From the NCBI GenBank assembly GCA_023423895.1, contig JAFAER010000055.1:62001-126000 (forward strand): a stretch of DNA of 64,000 bases, given 5' to 3'. Origin of the DNA: Pseudomonadota bacterium. Lineage in GTDB: Bacteria; Myxococcota_A; Polyangia; Polyangiales; Polyangiaceae. How positions within the stretch are numbered: the stretch's first letter is position 1; each line of letters begins with the position of its first letter. Position numbers and translations under genes: made by a program. The notes under the pieces are model-generated. The model saw nothing but the letters and a program-made list of their open reading frames with translations. It ran no database searches and was not told where the DNA came from. Shown piece by piece: positions 16,179-24,450 of this stretch.

Positions 16179-18638
16179 ATGAAGTGGAACAGCCGGCTCG
16201 GCAGATGGCTTTTTGTCGGAGGGGCGTGGACAGCCACCGCGCTGGTGCTCGGCGCTGCGGGAACGGGCTGCCTCTCGCGTCCCGTCGGGCAGCAGCCGCC
16301 GACGACCAAGGTCAACTTCACGTCGACCGTCTCGCAGCAGGCCGTCGACAAGGTCGACCTCCTGTTCGCGATCGACAACTCGGCGTCGATGGGTGACAAG
16401 CAGGCGATCCTCGCGGACGCCGTCCCCGACCTGATCAACGGACTCCTCAAGCCGCGCTGCGTCGACAGCGAGGGCACCCCGGACCCCGGCGGCAACTCCG
16501 CGGATCCCGTCGCGGGCAACAAGGAGAACCGCTACGGCTGCCCCGTCGGCTTCGAGCCCGAGTTCAAGCCGGTGACGGACATGCACATCGGCATCGTCTC
16601 GTCGTCGCTCGGCAACTTCGGCGGCGACGTCTGCGCCGCCTCGAACCCGCGTTCGAACGACCAGGGCCGCCTCATCAACTTCAAGCTCGGCGGCGGCGAG
16701 ATCGAGAAGGCGAAGCCTGGAAACTTCCTCGCCTGGTTCCCGCAGAGCGAGGAGAACAACGACGAGAAGCGCCACCCGCGGCCGGCGAACCCGATCGGGG
16801 CGATCGAGGGCGCCGACGGCCTCACGGAGAACTTCCGCGAGCTCGTGCGCGGCGTCGACCAGAACGGATGTGGTCTCGAAGCCCAGCTCGAGAGCGTCTA
16901 CCGCTTCCTCATCCAGCCGGATCCGTGGGAGACGGTCACGCTCGACGGCAACAACCAGGCTGACCTCGGCGAGGGCGTCGACATCACCGTGCTGCAGCAG
17001 CGCGCGGACTTCCTCCGCCCGGACTCGCTCGTCGCGATCATCATGCTGACGGACGAGGAGGACTCGTCGGCCGACCCGCTCGCCATCGGTGGTCAGGGCT
17101 GGGCGTTCATGAACAAGAACTTCCCGGGGTCGCAGGTGTTCCGTGGCGGTCAAGGCCAGGGAACGACCGCTCCGCGCGGAACGAAGGCGTGCGAGACCGA
17201 CCCGGGCAGCGAGGACTGCACGTCCTGCGGCTTCGCCAGCCTCTGCGACGAGAAGCTCCCGTCCTGCCAGAAGATCAAGCAGGACCCGAACTGCAAGCAG
17301 TCGGGCGCGGCTGACAAGTCGGGCCTCGGCTTCGACGGCTACTACGGGCCGAAGGACGACGAGCTCAACGTGCGCTTCCACCGCATGAAGGAGCGCTACG
17401 GCATCGACCCGCAGTACCCGCTGCGCCGCTACATCGACGGCTTCACCAAGTTCCGCGTTCCGGACCGCAAGGCGGAGCACGTCGTCAAGCAGGCCGCGAA
17501 CGGCCGCCGCGAGATCGCGAACTACACGAGCACGCCGAAGTGCACGAACCCGCTCTTCGCGGCGAAGCTCCCGCGCGAGCCGGGTGACGAGCTCTGCTCG
17601 CTCCCGCGCAGCACGCGTAGCCCGGACCTCATCTTCTTCGCGGTCGTCGGTGGTGTCCCCCACCAGCTCCTCCACTTCGCCCCGAACGATCCGGAGAAGA
17701 GCCGCATCACGAACGCCGACTGGGAGAAGATCCTCGGGCGCGACCCGGCGAACTTCGACTTCACCGGCATCGACCCGCACATGATCCAGTCGGTGGCGCC
17801 GCGTCCGGGGCTTCCGGGACCCGCGCCGCGAGGCGAAAACGGGCCCGACGAGTACCATGGCCGCGAGTGGGACACGAACAAGAACGACCTCCAGTACGCG
17901 TGCACGTTCAACCTTCCGCAGCCGAAGACCTGCACCGCGACGGACACGTCGTGCGATTGCGCGCCCGACTCGAACACCAATCCGCCGCTCTGCGGTCAGG
18001 GCGCCGAGCAGATCAAGGCCAAGGCGTACCCGACCGTCCGCGAGCTCCAGGTCGTCCGCGCGCTCGGCGAGCAGGGCATCGTCTCGTCGCTCTGCCCGAT
18101 CCAGCTCGACGACCCCACCCAGCCGACCTACGGTTACCGTCCCGCGGTCGCGGCGATCATCGATCGTCTGAAGAACGCGCTCACGACGCAGTGCCTCCCG
18201 CAGAAGCTGCGTGAACCCGGCGACGACCCGAATGAGGGCGTTCCGTGCCTCGTCCTCGCGCAGCTGAGCGATCCCGGTGACAAGTGCGAGAACTTCGGCC
18301 TGCAGCCGCCGAAGCCGGAGATCCTCAAGGTCTTCCTCGAGCAGCAGCGTGCGGAGACCGGCAATGCGGGCGACGGCGGTCTCGACCTCGCCGCCCTCCC
18401 GGTCTGCGAGATCCCGCAGGAGACCGTCCCGCGTGGCGCGACCTGCAAGGACTCGATCGAGAAGCGCTGGTGCTACGTCGAGAACGATCCGGCGAACAAG
18501 AAGAACCCGGCGGGTCGCTGCCCGCAGGCGCTCATCTTCTCGGGCGGCACGGCGGACCTCGTCGGCGCACGCTTCAGCCTGCAGTGCATCCAGCAGTTCG
18601 CTGCGGGCGCAGCCGCGGGCGAGACGCCGCAGCAGTGA
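16179..18638 (+). CDS. vWA-like lipoprotein, tandem paralogue 2
   Basis: 819 residues. The N-terminal signal sequence ends at Cys31. The vWA-like domain begins with DKVDLLFAIDNSASM (MIDAS DxSxS), and IIMLTDEEDSSADP supplies the later acid. The extracytoplasmic remainder contains many Cys, including a cluster at about 345-375 that the first paralogue lacks. Codon use is the most biased in the window (almost all C/G-ending), suggesting high expression. Together with the perfect -35 upstream and the strong terminator downstream, this marks it as an abundant surface or periplasmic protein. Its partner or ligand is unknown. Start chosen from AAGGAG before ATG. Confidence 0.87.
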   Translation: MKWNSRLGRWLFVGGAWTATALVLGAAGTGCLSRPVGQQPPTTKVNFTSTVSQQAVDKVDLLFAIDNSASMGDKQAILADAVPDLINGLLKPRCVDSEGTPDPGGNSADPVAGNKENRYGCPVGFEPEFKPVTDMHIGIVSSSLGNFGGDVCAASNPRSNDQGRLINFKLGGGEIEKAKPGNFLAWFPQSEENNDEKRHPRPANPIGAIEGADGLTENFRELVRGVDQNGCGLEAQLESVYRFLIQPDPWETVTLDGNNQADLGEGVDITVLQQRADFLRPDSLVAIIMLTDEEDSSADPLAIGGQGWAFMNKNFPGSQVFRGGQGQGTTAPRGTKACETDPGSEDCTSCGFASLCDEKLPSCQKIKQDPNCKQSGAADKSGLGFDGYYGPKDDELNVRFHRMKERYGIDPQYPLRRYIDGFTKFRVPDRKAEHVVKQAANGRREIANYTSTPKCTNPLFAAKLPREPGDELCSLPRSTRSPDLIFFAVVGGVPHQLLHFAPNDPEKSRITNADWEKILGRDPANFDFTGIDPHMIQSVAPRPGLPGPAPRGENGPDEYHGREWDTNKNDLQYACTFNLPQPKTCTATDTSCDCAPDSNTNPPLCGQGAEQIKAKAYPTVRELQVVRALGEQGIVSSLCPIQLDDPTQPTYGYRPAVAAIIDRLKNALTTQCLPQKLREPGDDPNEGVPCLVLAQLSDPGDKCENFGLQPPKPEILKVFLEQQRAETGNAGDGGLDLAALPVCEIPQETVPRGATCKDSIEKRWCYVENDPANKKNPAGRCPQALIFSGGTADLVGARFSLQCIQQFAAGAAAGETPQQ

Positions 18639-18664
18639 TCGGCTGACCTCCGATCACCGTCCCG

Positions 18665-18697
18665 CGAAGGGCGAGCCCGACCACGGCTCGCCCTTCG
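18665..18697 (+). terminator. Strong intrinsic terminator after vWA paralogue 2
   Basis: A perfect 13-bp stem, CGAAGGGCGAGCC with GGCTCGCCCTTCG, a 7-base loop, then TGTTTTT. It is placed 26 bp after the stop codon. Confidence 0.9.
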
Positions 18698-18733
18698 TGT
18701 TTTTGTTCACAGGAAGGGCGGAAGTCCGGACGA

Positions 18734-19107
18734 GTTCGTGATTTCGACCGACTCGAGCGCCGGGCGACCGAATGCCGAGGGATGAGAGAGGGAGAACAGG
18801 GAACAGGGAACCGGGAACAGGGAACAGGGAATGCCGAGAGCGGGAGCGGGAGCGCGAGCGGGAAGGGGAACGGGAGCGGGAGCGCCAATGAGGACGGGAC
18901 GCTCTGAGCCGCGAGAGCCGGAGGTCCGTGATGGCGGGGGCCCGTTCGTGATTTCGAGCAACTCGAGGGCCGGGCGGCCGAATGCCGAGGAATGAGAGAG
19001 GGAGAACAGGGAACGGGGAACAGGAAACAGGGAACAGGGGATGCTGAGAGCGGGAGCGCGAGCGGGAAGGGGAGCGGGAGCGGGAGCGCCAATGAGGACG
19101 GGACGCT
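18734..19107 (+). repeat. Two tandem copies of a purine-rich element with GGGAACA heptamers
   Basis: Copy A (about 18734-18903) and copy B (about 18944-19107) share the same order of segments. Each has GTTCGTGATTTCGA, an ATGAGAGAGGGAGAA stretch, a GGGAACA heptamer array, a GAGCGG-type hexamer array, and AATGAGGACGGGACGCT. The + strand is strongly purine-rich across both arrays. Copy B supplies the start codon and low-complexity N-terminus of the four-helix-bundle gene; copy A has no such gene after it. With the array at 19592-19697 it forms the left arm of a long inverted repeat. This fills the gap 18639-18991. Confidence 0.85.
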
Positions 19108-19478
19108 GCGGCGTGGGGCTGACATCGCGCAGCGACTGCTCGCTCTTGCGGGCGGGATACTTGGGCTCGCGCGCATGTTGCCGCGTGACTTGAGCGGCAA
19201 ACACGTCGCGTCCCAGCTCGTGCGCTCGGGAACATCGGCGGGCGCCAACTACGAAGAGGCGCGCGCCGCCGAGAGTCGCGCGGACTTCGTGCACAAGGTC
19301 CGCATCGCTGCGGAAGGAGATGCGGGAGACCATCTTCTGGCTCAAGCTCGTACACCGAGCTGGCCTCTTGCGCTCCTCCGCCTTGCCGACGCTCGAGCGC
19401 ACCATCAACGAATCAAACGAGCTAGCCGCGATCCTGATGGCCTCCGCCCGAACCGCCCGCCACCCCCTCCAGCGCTAA
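18992..19478 (+). pseudogene. Four-helix-bundle (23S rRNA IVS/S23-family) gene, frameshifted
   Basis: Read from ATG 18992, the first ~40 residues are encoded by the repeat (GTGNRKQGTG and Gly/Ser runs). The S23/IVS fold follows: ADIAQRLLALAGGI, then MLPRDLSGKHVASQLVRSGTS and GANYEEARAAESRADFVHKV, the family's diagnostic segment. At about 19310-19314 the frame breaks. The continuation KEMRETIFWLKLVHRAGLL...ARHPLQR* is in the next frame and ends at TAA 19476-19478, so one extra base explains it. Family members are small RNA-associated bundles found in 23S rRNA intervening sequences; Avd of diversity-generating retroelements is related. The break may be real decay or a sequencing error. Confidence 0.75.
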
Positions 19479-19489
19479 CCGCACTCCAT

Positions 19490-19732
19490 CGCGCCTCTTC
19501 CGTGCCCCGTTTCCCCTCTTCCGTCTCCCGTCTCTTCTCTCTTCCGTTCCCCGTCCGCTGTTTCCGTGTGCCTCTCGTGTCTCTTCCATTCCCCGTTCCC
19601 TGTTCGCTGTTCCCTGTTCCCTGTTCCCTGTTCCCTGTTCCCTCTCCTATCTCTTCCATTCCCTGTTCCCTGTTCCCTGTTCCCTGTTCCCTGTTCCTCT
19701 CCTCTCTCCCGTTCGCGGTTCCTCTCCCCCAA
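19490..19732 (+). repeat. Pyrimidine-rich CCCTGTT heptamer array, complement of the left arms
   Basis: About 240 bp are almost pure pyrimidine on the + strand. Perfect CCCTGTT heptamers run through about 19592-19643 and again about 19660-19697, with degenerate CCGTTCC/TCTTCC units on the left side. The unit is the exact reverse complement of the AACAGGG unit at 18.79-19.05 kb. A transcript crossing the whole locus could therefore pair its two ends around the four-helix-bundle gene. This fills the gap 19479-19781, and no other gene is seen there. Confidence 0.85.
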
Positions 19733-19781
19733 AAAGTGAGGGCTTCATCCGCGAGAGACTCCGCTAATCTTCCGTTCGCCG

Positions 19782-20483
19782 ATGGCGAGCCCGAAGAAGA
19801 CGATCCTCATCATCGAGGACGAGCCTCACATCGTGATGGGGCTCCGCGACGCTCTCGAGTTCGAGGGCTTTGCCGTCATCTCCGCAGGGAAGGGGAAGGA
19901 CGGCGTCCAGCTCGCGCGAACGCACAACCCCGACGCCGTGATCCTCGACTTGATGCTCCCCGACATCAACGGCTACGCCGTGTGCGAGGAGCTCCGGCGC
20001 GTCAGCGCATTCGTGCCGATCATCATGCTGACGGCGCGCTCGCAGGAGACCGACAAGATCCGCGGCCTCGACGCCGGCGCGGACGACTACGTGACGAAGC
20101 CGTTCAGCGTGAACGAGCTCATCGCCCGCATGCGCGCGATCTTGCGACGCGCGTCGCGTCCGAGCGCGGCGCCCGAGCTGCTGCAGATCGGCGATGCGCA
20201 GGTGAACTTCTCGACGCACTCACTCAGGGCGTTCGGTACCGAGCACGCGCTCTCATTCTACGAAGTCGAGCTCCTGAAGCTGCTGTCCGAGCGCGTGGGC
20301 CAGCCGGTCAGCCGCGACGAGATCCTCCAGAAAATCTGGGGCCTCGATGCGTCACCGACGAACCGCACCGTCGACAACTTCATCGTGAAGCTCCGTAAGA
20401 AAATCGAGAAACATCCCGACAAGCCGACGCACATCCTCACGGTGTACGGCTTCGGCTACAAGCTCGTGACGAGCTTGTCCTGA
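19782..20483 (+). CDS. OmpR/PhoB-family response regulator
   Basis: 233 residues. The receiver domain (1-125) has the acidic pocket EDE at 12-14, the phospho-acceptor Asp56 in VILDLMLPD, the conserved Thr in IIMLTARS and Lys in VTKPFS. The C-terminal winged helix (about 138-230) ends with the family's ...TVYGFGYKLV strand. It is phosphorylated by a sensor kinase and binds DNA at promoters. No histidine kinase is adjacent, so its partner is elsewhere; the orphan kinase at 54.6-56.0 kb has no receiver beside it and is one possibility. ATG 19782 follows the pyrimidine array by 50 bp. Confidence 0.93.
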   Translation: MASPKKTILIIEDEPHIVMGLRDALEFEGFAVISAGKGKDGVQLARTHNPDAVILDLMLPDINGYAVCEELRRVSAFVPIIMLTARSQETDKIRGLDAGADDYVTKPFSVNELIARMRAILRRASRPSAAPELLQIGDAQVNFSTHSLRAFGTEHALSFYEVELLKLLSERVGQPVSRDEILQKIWGLDASPTNRTVDNFIVKLRKKIEKHPDKPTHILTVYGFGYKLVTSLS

Positions 20484-20544
20484 ACGCGTCAGCGCTCAGG
20501 ACGCGTTCGTGAAGAGCTCGTCCTGACCACGCCAGCGCTCAGGA
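20471..20544 (+). repeat. Duplicated 31-bp segment with terminator-like hairpin
   Basis: GAGCTTGTCCTGAACGCGTC and following bases (20471-20501) are repeated imperfectly at 20514-20544, a period of 43 bp. The first copy overlaps the end of the response-regulator gene and contains a 9-bp inverted repeat (GAACGCGTC at 20482-20490, GACGCGTTC at 20500-20508), a possible terminator without a T tract. Confidence 0.55.
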
Positions 20545-20603
20545 GTCCTGCCGTCGAGCGGCCGTGAGCATGGCGCGGGTCGACGTCGTCGGACGCGGAT
20601 GGG

Positions 20604-21743
20604 TCACCCGCCGGCGACGAACACGATCTCGACGCGTGCGTTCCGCTCGCGCCGCTTCGCGTCTGCCGGATCGAACACCGGTGCGCGCGCCCCGGCGAGC
20701 TCGACCTTCGTCTTCGCCGCGCTGACACCGCCGTCCGTCAGGGCTTTGGTGATCGCCTCCCCGCGCTTCTTTCCGAGGGCGACGTCGGCGGCGCTCGGCT
20801 TCGTCGCGTCGTGGAGAACGACCTGCACGGCGAACCCGGGATGCGCCGCAGCGACGCGCCCGAGATCCTTCAAGACGGTCTCGCCCTCGGGCGAGAGCTG
20901 GTCCGACTTGAACAGCGAGCGGAGGGTGACGACGACGCCTCGTTCGTCGCGCGACGGCGCCAGATCCATCGCGCTCTTCGCCTTGGGATCCGCCGAGCGG
21001 GACAGCTCTCCGAGGAGCGCGTCGGCCTGATCGGTCGAAGGCGCTCCGGAGCGACGCGCCTTCGTGAGGGCGTTGAGGCAGGCCGCGCGCGCCTTTCCTG
21101 CGGCGTCGATCGGCGCCGGCTTCGGTGACGACTCGAGCTTCTTCTCGAGGTCCGCCGCGGCCGCCTCGGCCTCGGCGAGGCCAGGCGCCTGCGAAGAGAC
21201 GAGCCGCGCCGCGCTGCAGAGCAGACGCGCTTGCGTGGCGAGCGCTTGCGCGGCGACGAGGCGGGCGCGCTCACGCTCGGGATCCGTCGGGCCGGCGCTC
21301 GCCGGGCGTTCGGCCTCGCGCACGACCTTGAGCTGCTTCTCGAGATCGTCCGCTTCGCGCTCCGCAGCCTTGCGGGCCGCGGCGTACCGCTGCGATTGCT
21401 CGACGGCGCGGGCGAGCGCGTCTTTCGCCTGCGTCTCCTCGTCCGTCGCGCGGGCGAGGCGAGCGATGGCGATCGCGTGCTGGTACGAGGCGACCGCGCG
21501 CTCGGCGTGGAGCTCGGCGGCGAGCGTGTCACCCGCGCGCTCGGCATCTTTGGCGGCGCGGAGGGCCTGGTCCGCCTCCGCGAAGGCCTGCGGAGCGAGC
21601 GTCTGCGCGTCGCGTCCCTGCAGGCTCGTGCGCGTGCGCTCGGCTTCGCCGACCTTGACGATGGTGGACGTCGCCGCGCCACCGCACGCGAACGACAGCG
21701 CGCTCGCGCTCACGAAGAGCAGCGCAAATCCGAGACGCTTCAT
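20604..21743 (-). CDS. Lipoprotein with OmpA-like C-terminal domain
   Basis: 379 residues. The signal peptide ends ALSFAC, lipobox Cys20. A long Ala/Glu/Arg-rich helical region (about 45-260) looks like coiled coil or TPR-like helices with DUF4398 character. The C-terminal ~110 residues follow the OmpA/Pal peptidoglycan-binding plan, from a GVVVTLRSLF strand to the final AKRRERNARVEIVF. The family anchors the outer membrane to the cell wall. It follows, and overlaps by 4 bp, the small exported protein upstream, so the pair is translated together. It converges with the response-regulator gene. Confidence 0.83.
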   Translation of the reverse strand: MKRLGFALLFVSASALSFACGGAATSTIVKVGEAERTRTSLQGRDAQTLAPQAFAEADQALRAAKDAERAGDTLAAELHAERAVASYQHAIAIARLARATDEETQAKDALARAVEQSQRYAAARKAAEREADDLEKQLKVVREAERPASAGPTDPERERARLVAAQALATQARLLCSAARLVSSQAPGLAEAEAAAADLEKKLESSPKPAPIDAAGKARAACLNALTKARRSGAPSTDQADALLGELSRSADPKAKSAMDLAPSRDERGVVVTLRSLFKSDQLSPEGETVLKDLGRVAAAHPGFAVQVVLHDATKPSAADVALGKKRGEAITKALTDGGVSAAKTKVELAGARAPVFDPADAKRRERNARVEIVFVAGG

Positions 21744-22348
21744 CGCGCACCTCCGGTGTTCGACTTCGGTGCTCCGCCGTCGGCCGCGGGGGCCGTCTTC
21801 GCAGGCGCGCGCGTGCCAGCTGCACCGGCGTCGGCCGCCGCGCTGCTCGTGCGCGCGGGCTGCTCTTTGCCGTCACGCTCGACCGCGTCGAGCTGGGCTC
21901 GGAGCCGTCCGCTCTGCGCGATGGCTTCCTCGAGGAGGGCGCGCTCGCGATCGGCGAGCGTCCCCGCATCCGTCGCGCCACTCCGAGCCGCGGCCGCGCT
22001 CTCTTCGACCGCGGCCGCGCGGACGACGTCGCGAGCCGCTTCGGCCCAGGTCCGCGCGAGGCGATCGGCAAGCCGGGCATGCGCCTCGTCTCCCGCCGCG
22101 CGCAGCTTGGCGGCGCGGTCGAGCGCAGCGCGCGAGCGCGTGACGAGCTCGCCGCCGACGTCTTTGCGCGGCGAGGCCTCGACCTCCTTCAGGACCGATT
22201 CCGTTGCCGCTCGGTCATCCTCCGCAGCCAACGCCAGCGCGCCGATCGAGAGGCACGTCACGAGCCCCGAAACCGCAAGGATTCGACGGCGGAGCCGCCC
22301 AACACGAACCATGTCCGACCGATTACAGCCGCTTGCCGTCCGCGGCAA
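21740..22348 (-). CDS. Exported helical protein, partner of the OmpA-like lipoprotein
   Basis: 202 residues from the outermost start; an internal ATG at 22312 (MVRVGRLRRRIL...) gives a cleaner signal peptide and may be the true start. The mature part is Ala/Arg/Glu-rich and helical, with a Pro/Ala-rich tail. Its end overlaps the start of the OmpA-like lipoprotein by 4 bp. I recognise no family; from the pairing I infer a periplasmic envelope role. Confidence 0.65.
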   Translation of the reverse strand: MPRTASGCNRSDMVRVGRLRRRILAVSGLVTCLSIGALALAAEDDRAATESVLKEVEASPRKDVGGELVTRSRAALDRAAKLRAAGDEAHARLADRLARTWAEAARDVVRAAAVEESAAAARSGATDAGTLADRERALLEEAIAQSGRLRAQLDAVERDGKEQPARTSSAAADAGAAGTRAPAKTAPAADGGAPKSNTGGAR

Positions 22349-22383
22349 TCTTGCGAGGCAGCAGGAGAATTTGGCGTGAGGGG

Positions 22384-22397
22384 AATGTGATCACATT
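22384..22397. promoter_or_regulatory. 14-bp perfect palindrome, candidate operator
   Basis: AATGTGATCACATT is a perfect palindrome in a divergent intergenic region, 36 bp upstream of the minus-strand exported protein and 142 bp upstream of the plus-strand MopE-type lipoprotein. The AT-rich dyad stands out from the GC-rich surroundings. It resembles a compact CRP/GntR-like half-site pair (TGTGA/TCACA without the usual spacer). Confidence 0.45.
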
Positions 22398-22538
22398 GGC
22401 CCACATGCGGGTCACCGGAGCGTCTCCGTTCGCGACACTCGTGGCCTGAGGCGCTCAGCCGTGGCAGAGCGGGGCCTGCGTTTTCGCGCGTGCCTGTTCG
22501 CAAGAACGGTGGCTCGCAGCAGGAAAACAGGAGGCCCC

Positions 22539-23735
22539 ATGAACGTACGCTCCATCGGCATCGCAAGCTCTCTTCTCATCGCGACCTTTGCGATTGCCTG
22601 CGGAGACGCGACGCGGCGTAGCGGCTTCGGGGTGCAAGCGGACCCGAACGAGACGGGCGACGGTGGCGCTCCGCCGATCCTCGGTGGGAACGACAACGTT
22701 GGTCCGGGCGCCGAGTGCGGGATCAACAACACCGAAACGGACATGGACAAGGACTTCGACGGCGATGGCTTCGCGTTGAAGGACGACTGCAACGAGTGCA
22801 ACACCAGCATCAACAAGGGTGCGCACGACATCCCGGGCAACGGGATCGACGAAGACTGCAGCGGCACGCCGGACGACGAAGAGGTCGAGTGCGACGCGGA
22901 CCTCGCGAAGGACGGCTCGGACCCGTTCGACGGCGCTCGGGCGATCGGGCTCTGCAAGCAGGCGGATCCGGACGGTCGCGACTGGGGGGTCGTCGAGGCG
23001 AAGTGGGTCCGCCCGGACGGCTCGAAGCTGAGCAACATGGAGGGCGTCGGCATCCTCGAGCAGTTCGGCGTCAACGCGCCGCAGCTGGGGACCTCCATGC
23101 TCGTTCTCTCCTCCGGATCGGCACGCGAGCCTGGCGATCCGGACTACGATTCATCGTCGAACATCAAGGGCTACACGCACGGCACGCCCCCGGGGTATCC
23201 AAAGGAGTCGCCTGCCTGCCCCGGCGTCAAGACGGGCCAAGCGCAGGACGGCGTCGCGCTCGAGCTCAAGATCCGCGTCCCGTCGAACGCGCAGTCGTTC
23301 TCGTACCAGCAGAACTTCTTCACTTGGGAGTATCCCAGGTTCATCTGCGACAGATACAACGACTTCTTCGTCACGATGATGGATCCGATCCCCGACGGCC
23401 TCGAGGACGGCAACATCGCGTTCGACCAGGACACGAACCCGATCAGCGTCAACAACAGCCTCCTCCAGGTCTGCGCCTCGGGAACGCATAGTGGCAAGAA
23501 CTTCCCTTGCCCGCTCGGGACGAGCACCCTTTCGGGGACCGGGTTCGAGGGGCACGCTGCGACGGGCTGGCTGACGACCAGCGCGCCGGTCACGCCGGGC
23601 TCGGAGATCACGATCCGCTTTGCGATCTGGGACTCGGGTGACGGCGCGCTCGACTCGACCGTCCTCATCGACGACTTCAAGTTCTCGGTCGAGGGCGCCG
23701 ACACGGCCCAGACGAAGCCGAGCCCCGTCAACTGA
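22539..23735 (+). CDS. MopE-type/choice-of-anchor-L lipoprotein
   Basis: 398 residues. The signal peptide ends TFAIAC (Cys21). Residues about 65-115 carry the MopE metal-binding motif, an Asp/Asn-rich stretch with Cys pairs (DMDKDFDGDG, DDCNECN, NGIDEDC). The rest (about 140-390) matches the choice-of-anchor-L domain, starting at a segment that ends in a long beta region and including the YQQNFFTWEYP segment. It is probably exposed on the outer surface and binds calcium or another metal. AGGAGG (22529-22534) four bases before ATG 22539 fixes the start, not the upstream in-frame codons. Confidence 0.85.
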   Translation: MNVRSIGIASSLLIATFAIACGDATRRSGFGVQADPNETGDGGAPPILGGNDNVGPGAECGINNTETDMDKDFDGDGFALKDDCNECNTSINKGAHDIPGNGIDEDCSGTPDDEEVECDADLAKDGSDPFDGARAIGLCKQADPDGRDWGVVEAKWVRPDGSKLSNMEGVGILEQFGVNAPQLGTSMLVLSSGSAREPGDPDYDSSSNIKGYTHGTPPGYPKESPACPGVKTGQAQDGVALELKIRVPSNAQSFSYQQNFFTWEYPRFICDRYNDFFVTMMDPIPDGLEDGNIAFDQDTNPISVNNSLLQVCASGTHSGKNFPCPLGTSTLSGTGFEGHAATGWLTTSAPVTPGSEITIRFAIWDSGDGALDSTVLIDDFKFSVEGADTAQTKPSPVN

Positions 23736-23743
23736 GGATCGCC

Positions 23744-23779
23744 GAGAGTACGGCGGACGTTGCGGAACGCCGTACTCTC
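23744..23779. terminator. Bidirectional terminator hairpin
   Basis: GAGAGTACGGCG pairs perfectly with CGCCGTACTCTC over 12 bp around a 12-base loop. It lies between the convergent MopE-type gene and the minus-strand exported gene, followed by TGTCTT on the + strand. Confidence 0.75.
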
Positions 23780-23805
23780 TGTCTTCCTTGGATCGTCAGC
23801 GTGGG

Positions 23806-24450
23806 TCAGGGCACGGGCACCTGAGGATTCGCGACCGATCCTTGGAGGAACATCGCGATCGCCCCGGCGGATGAGCCGAATCCGAGCGTGCTGTTGATCA
23901 ATGTCGCACTCGTGCCGCAGGCGGTCGTCGTCACTTCTGGGACGATGAAGTCTTCCGCCACGATCCGAAAGCTTCCTGTGACGGGATCGAGATCGAGCGC
24001 GGACCACTGGCTCGATGTCTTGGTGGTGCCAAGTGTCACGTCGAAGAAGGGCGTCTGGCAGTTCGTCGGTACCGAGCCAGAGAACTTGATCCGCATCCGC
24101 AGCGTGACGCTCACTTCTCGCGTGTCTGGATCGATGTACCCGTGAGTCCCAGCGACGCCAACGAGGAGCTGGGCGTCGATGCCTGTCATCGAAGTTCCGG
24201 TCACGCCAAACGCCGAACCATTGTATGTGAACGTGGCGTCGGTTGCGATGTCGCCCTCGAGTTGACCCGTGATTCCGGTGATCCGGCCGCCTGACGGTCC
24301 CGAGCAGCCGTGGCAGACTGCGCCGTCGGCGATATCGATGAAGTAGTAGTCAGGGTTGCTCACGCCGGCGATGGCGTGAGACGCGAGGAACAGGCACGCG
24401 CCTCCGATACCCAAGCCCCCAAGTTGGCGTGCAGTCTGCCGTGTACTCAT
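23806..24450 (-). CDS. Secreted protein of unknown function
   Basis: 214 residues from ATG 24450, chosen because AGGAGG lies just before it and a signal peptide follows (cleavage after SHAIA, about residue 28). The mature part is a beta-rich Gly/Thr/Ser domain with a CHGC motif near its start and Cys in TNCQTPF and TTACGTS. No family recognised. Its AT content is higher than its neighbours, and it is preceded by an AT-rich stretch, so recent acquisition is possible. Confidence 0.7.
   Translation of the reverse strand: MSTRQTARQLGGLGIGGACLFLASHAIAGVSNPDYYFIDIADGAVCHGCSGPSGGRITGITGQLEGDIATDATFTYNGSAFGVTGTSMTGIDAQLLVGVAGTHGYIDPDTREVSVTLRMRIKFSGSVPTNCQTPFFDVTLGTTKTSSQWSALDLDPVTGSFRIVAEDFIVPEVTTTACGTSATLINSTLGFGSSAGAIAMFLQGSVANPQVPVP

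Noticed and set aside
18707..19408. Minus-strand ORFs with repeating Pro/Leu/Ser segments
   Set aside because: They only translate the heptamer arrays and the antisense of the four-helix-bundle gene.
18790..19700. Possible CRISPR array
   Set aside because: Repeats are contiguous heptamers with no spacers of constant length and no cas genes.
22446..22480. A tRNA-like stretch near AGCCGTGGCAGAGCGG
   Set aside because: No acceptor stem, no T-loop and no anticodon arm could be drawn.
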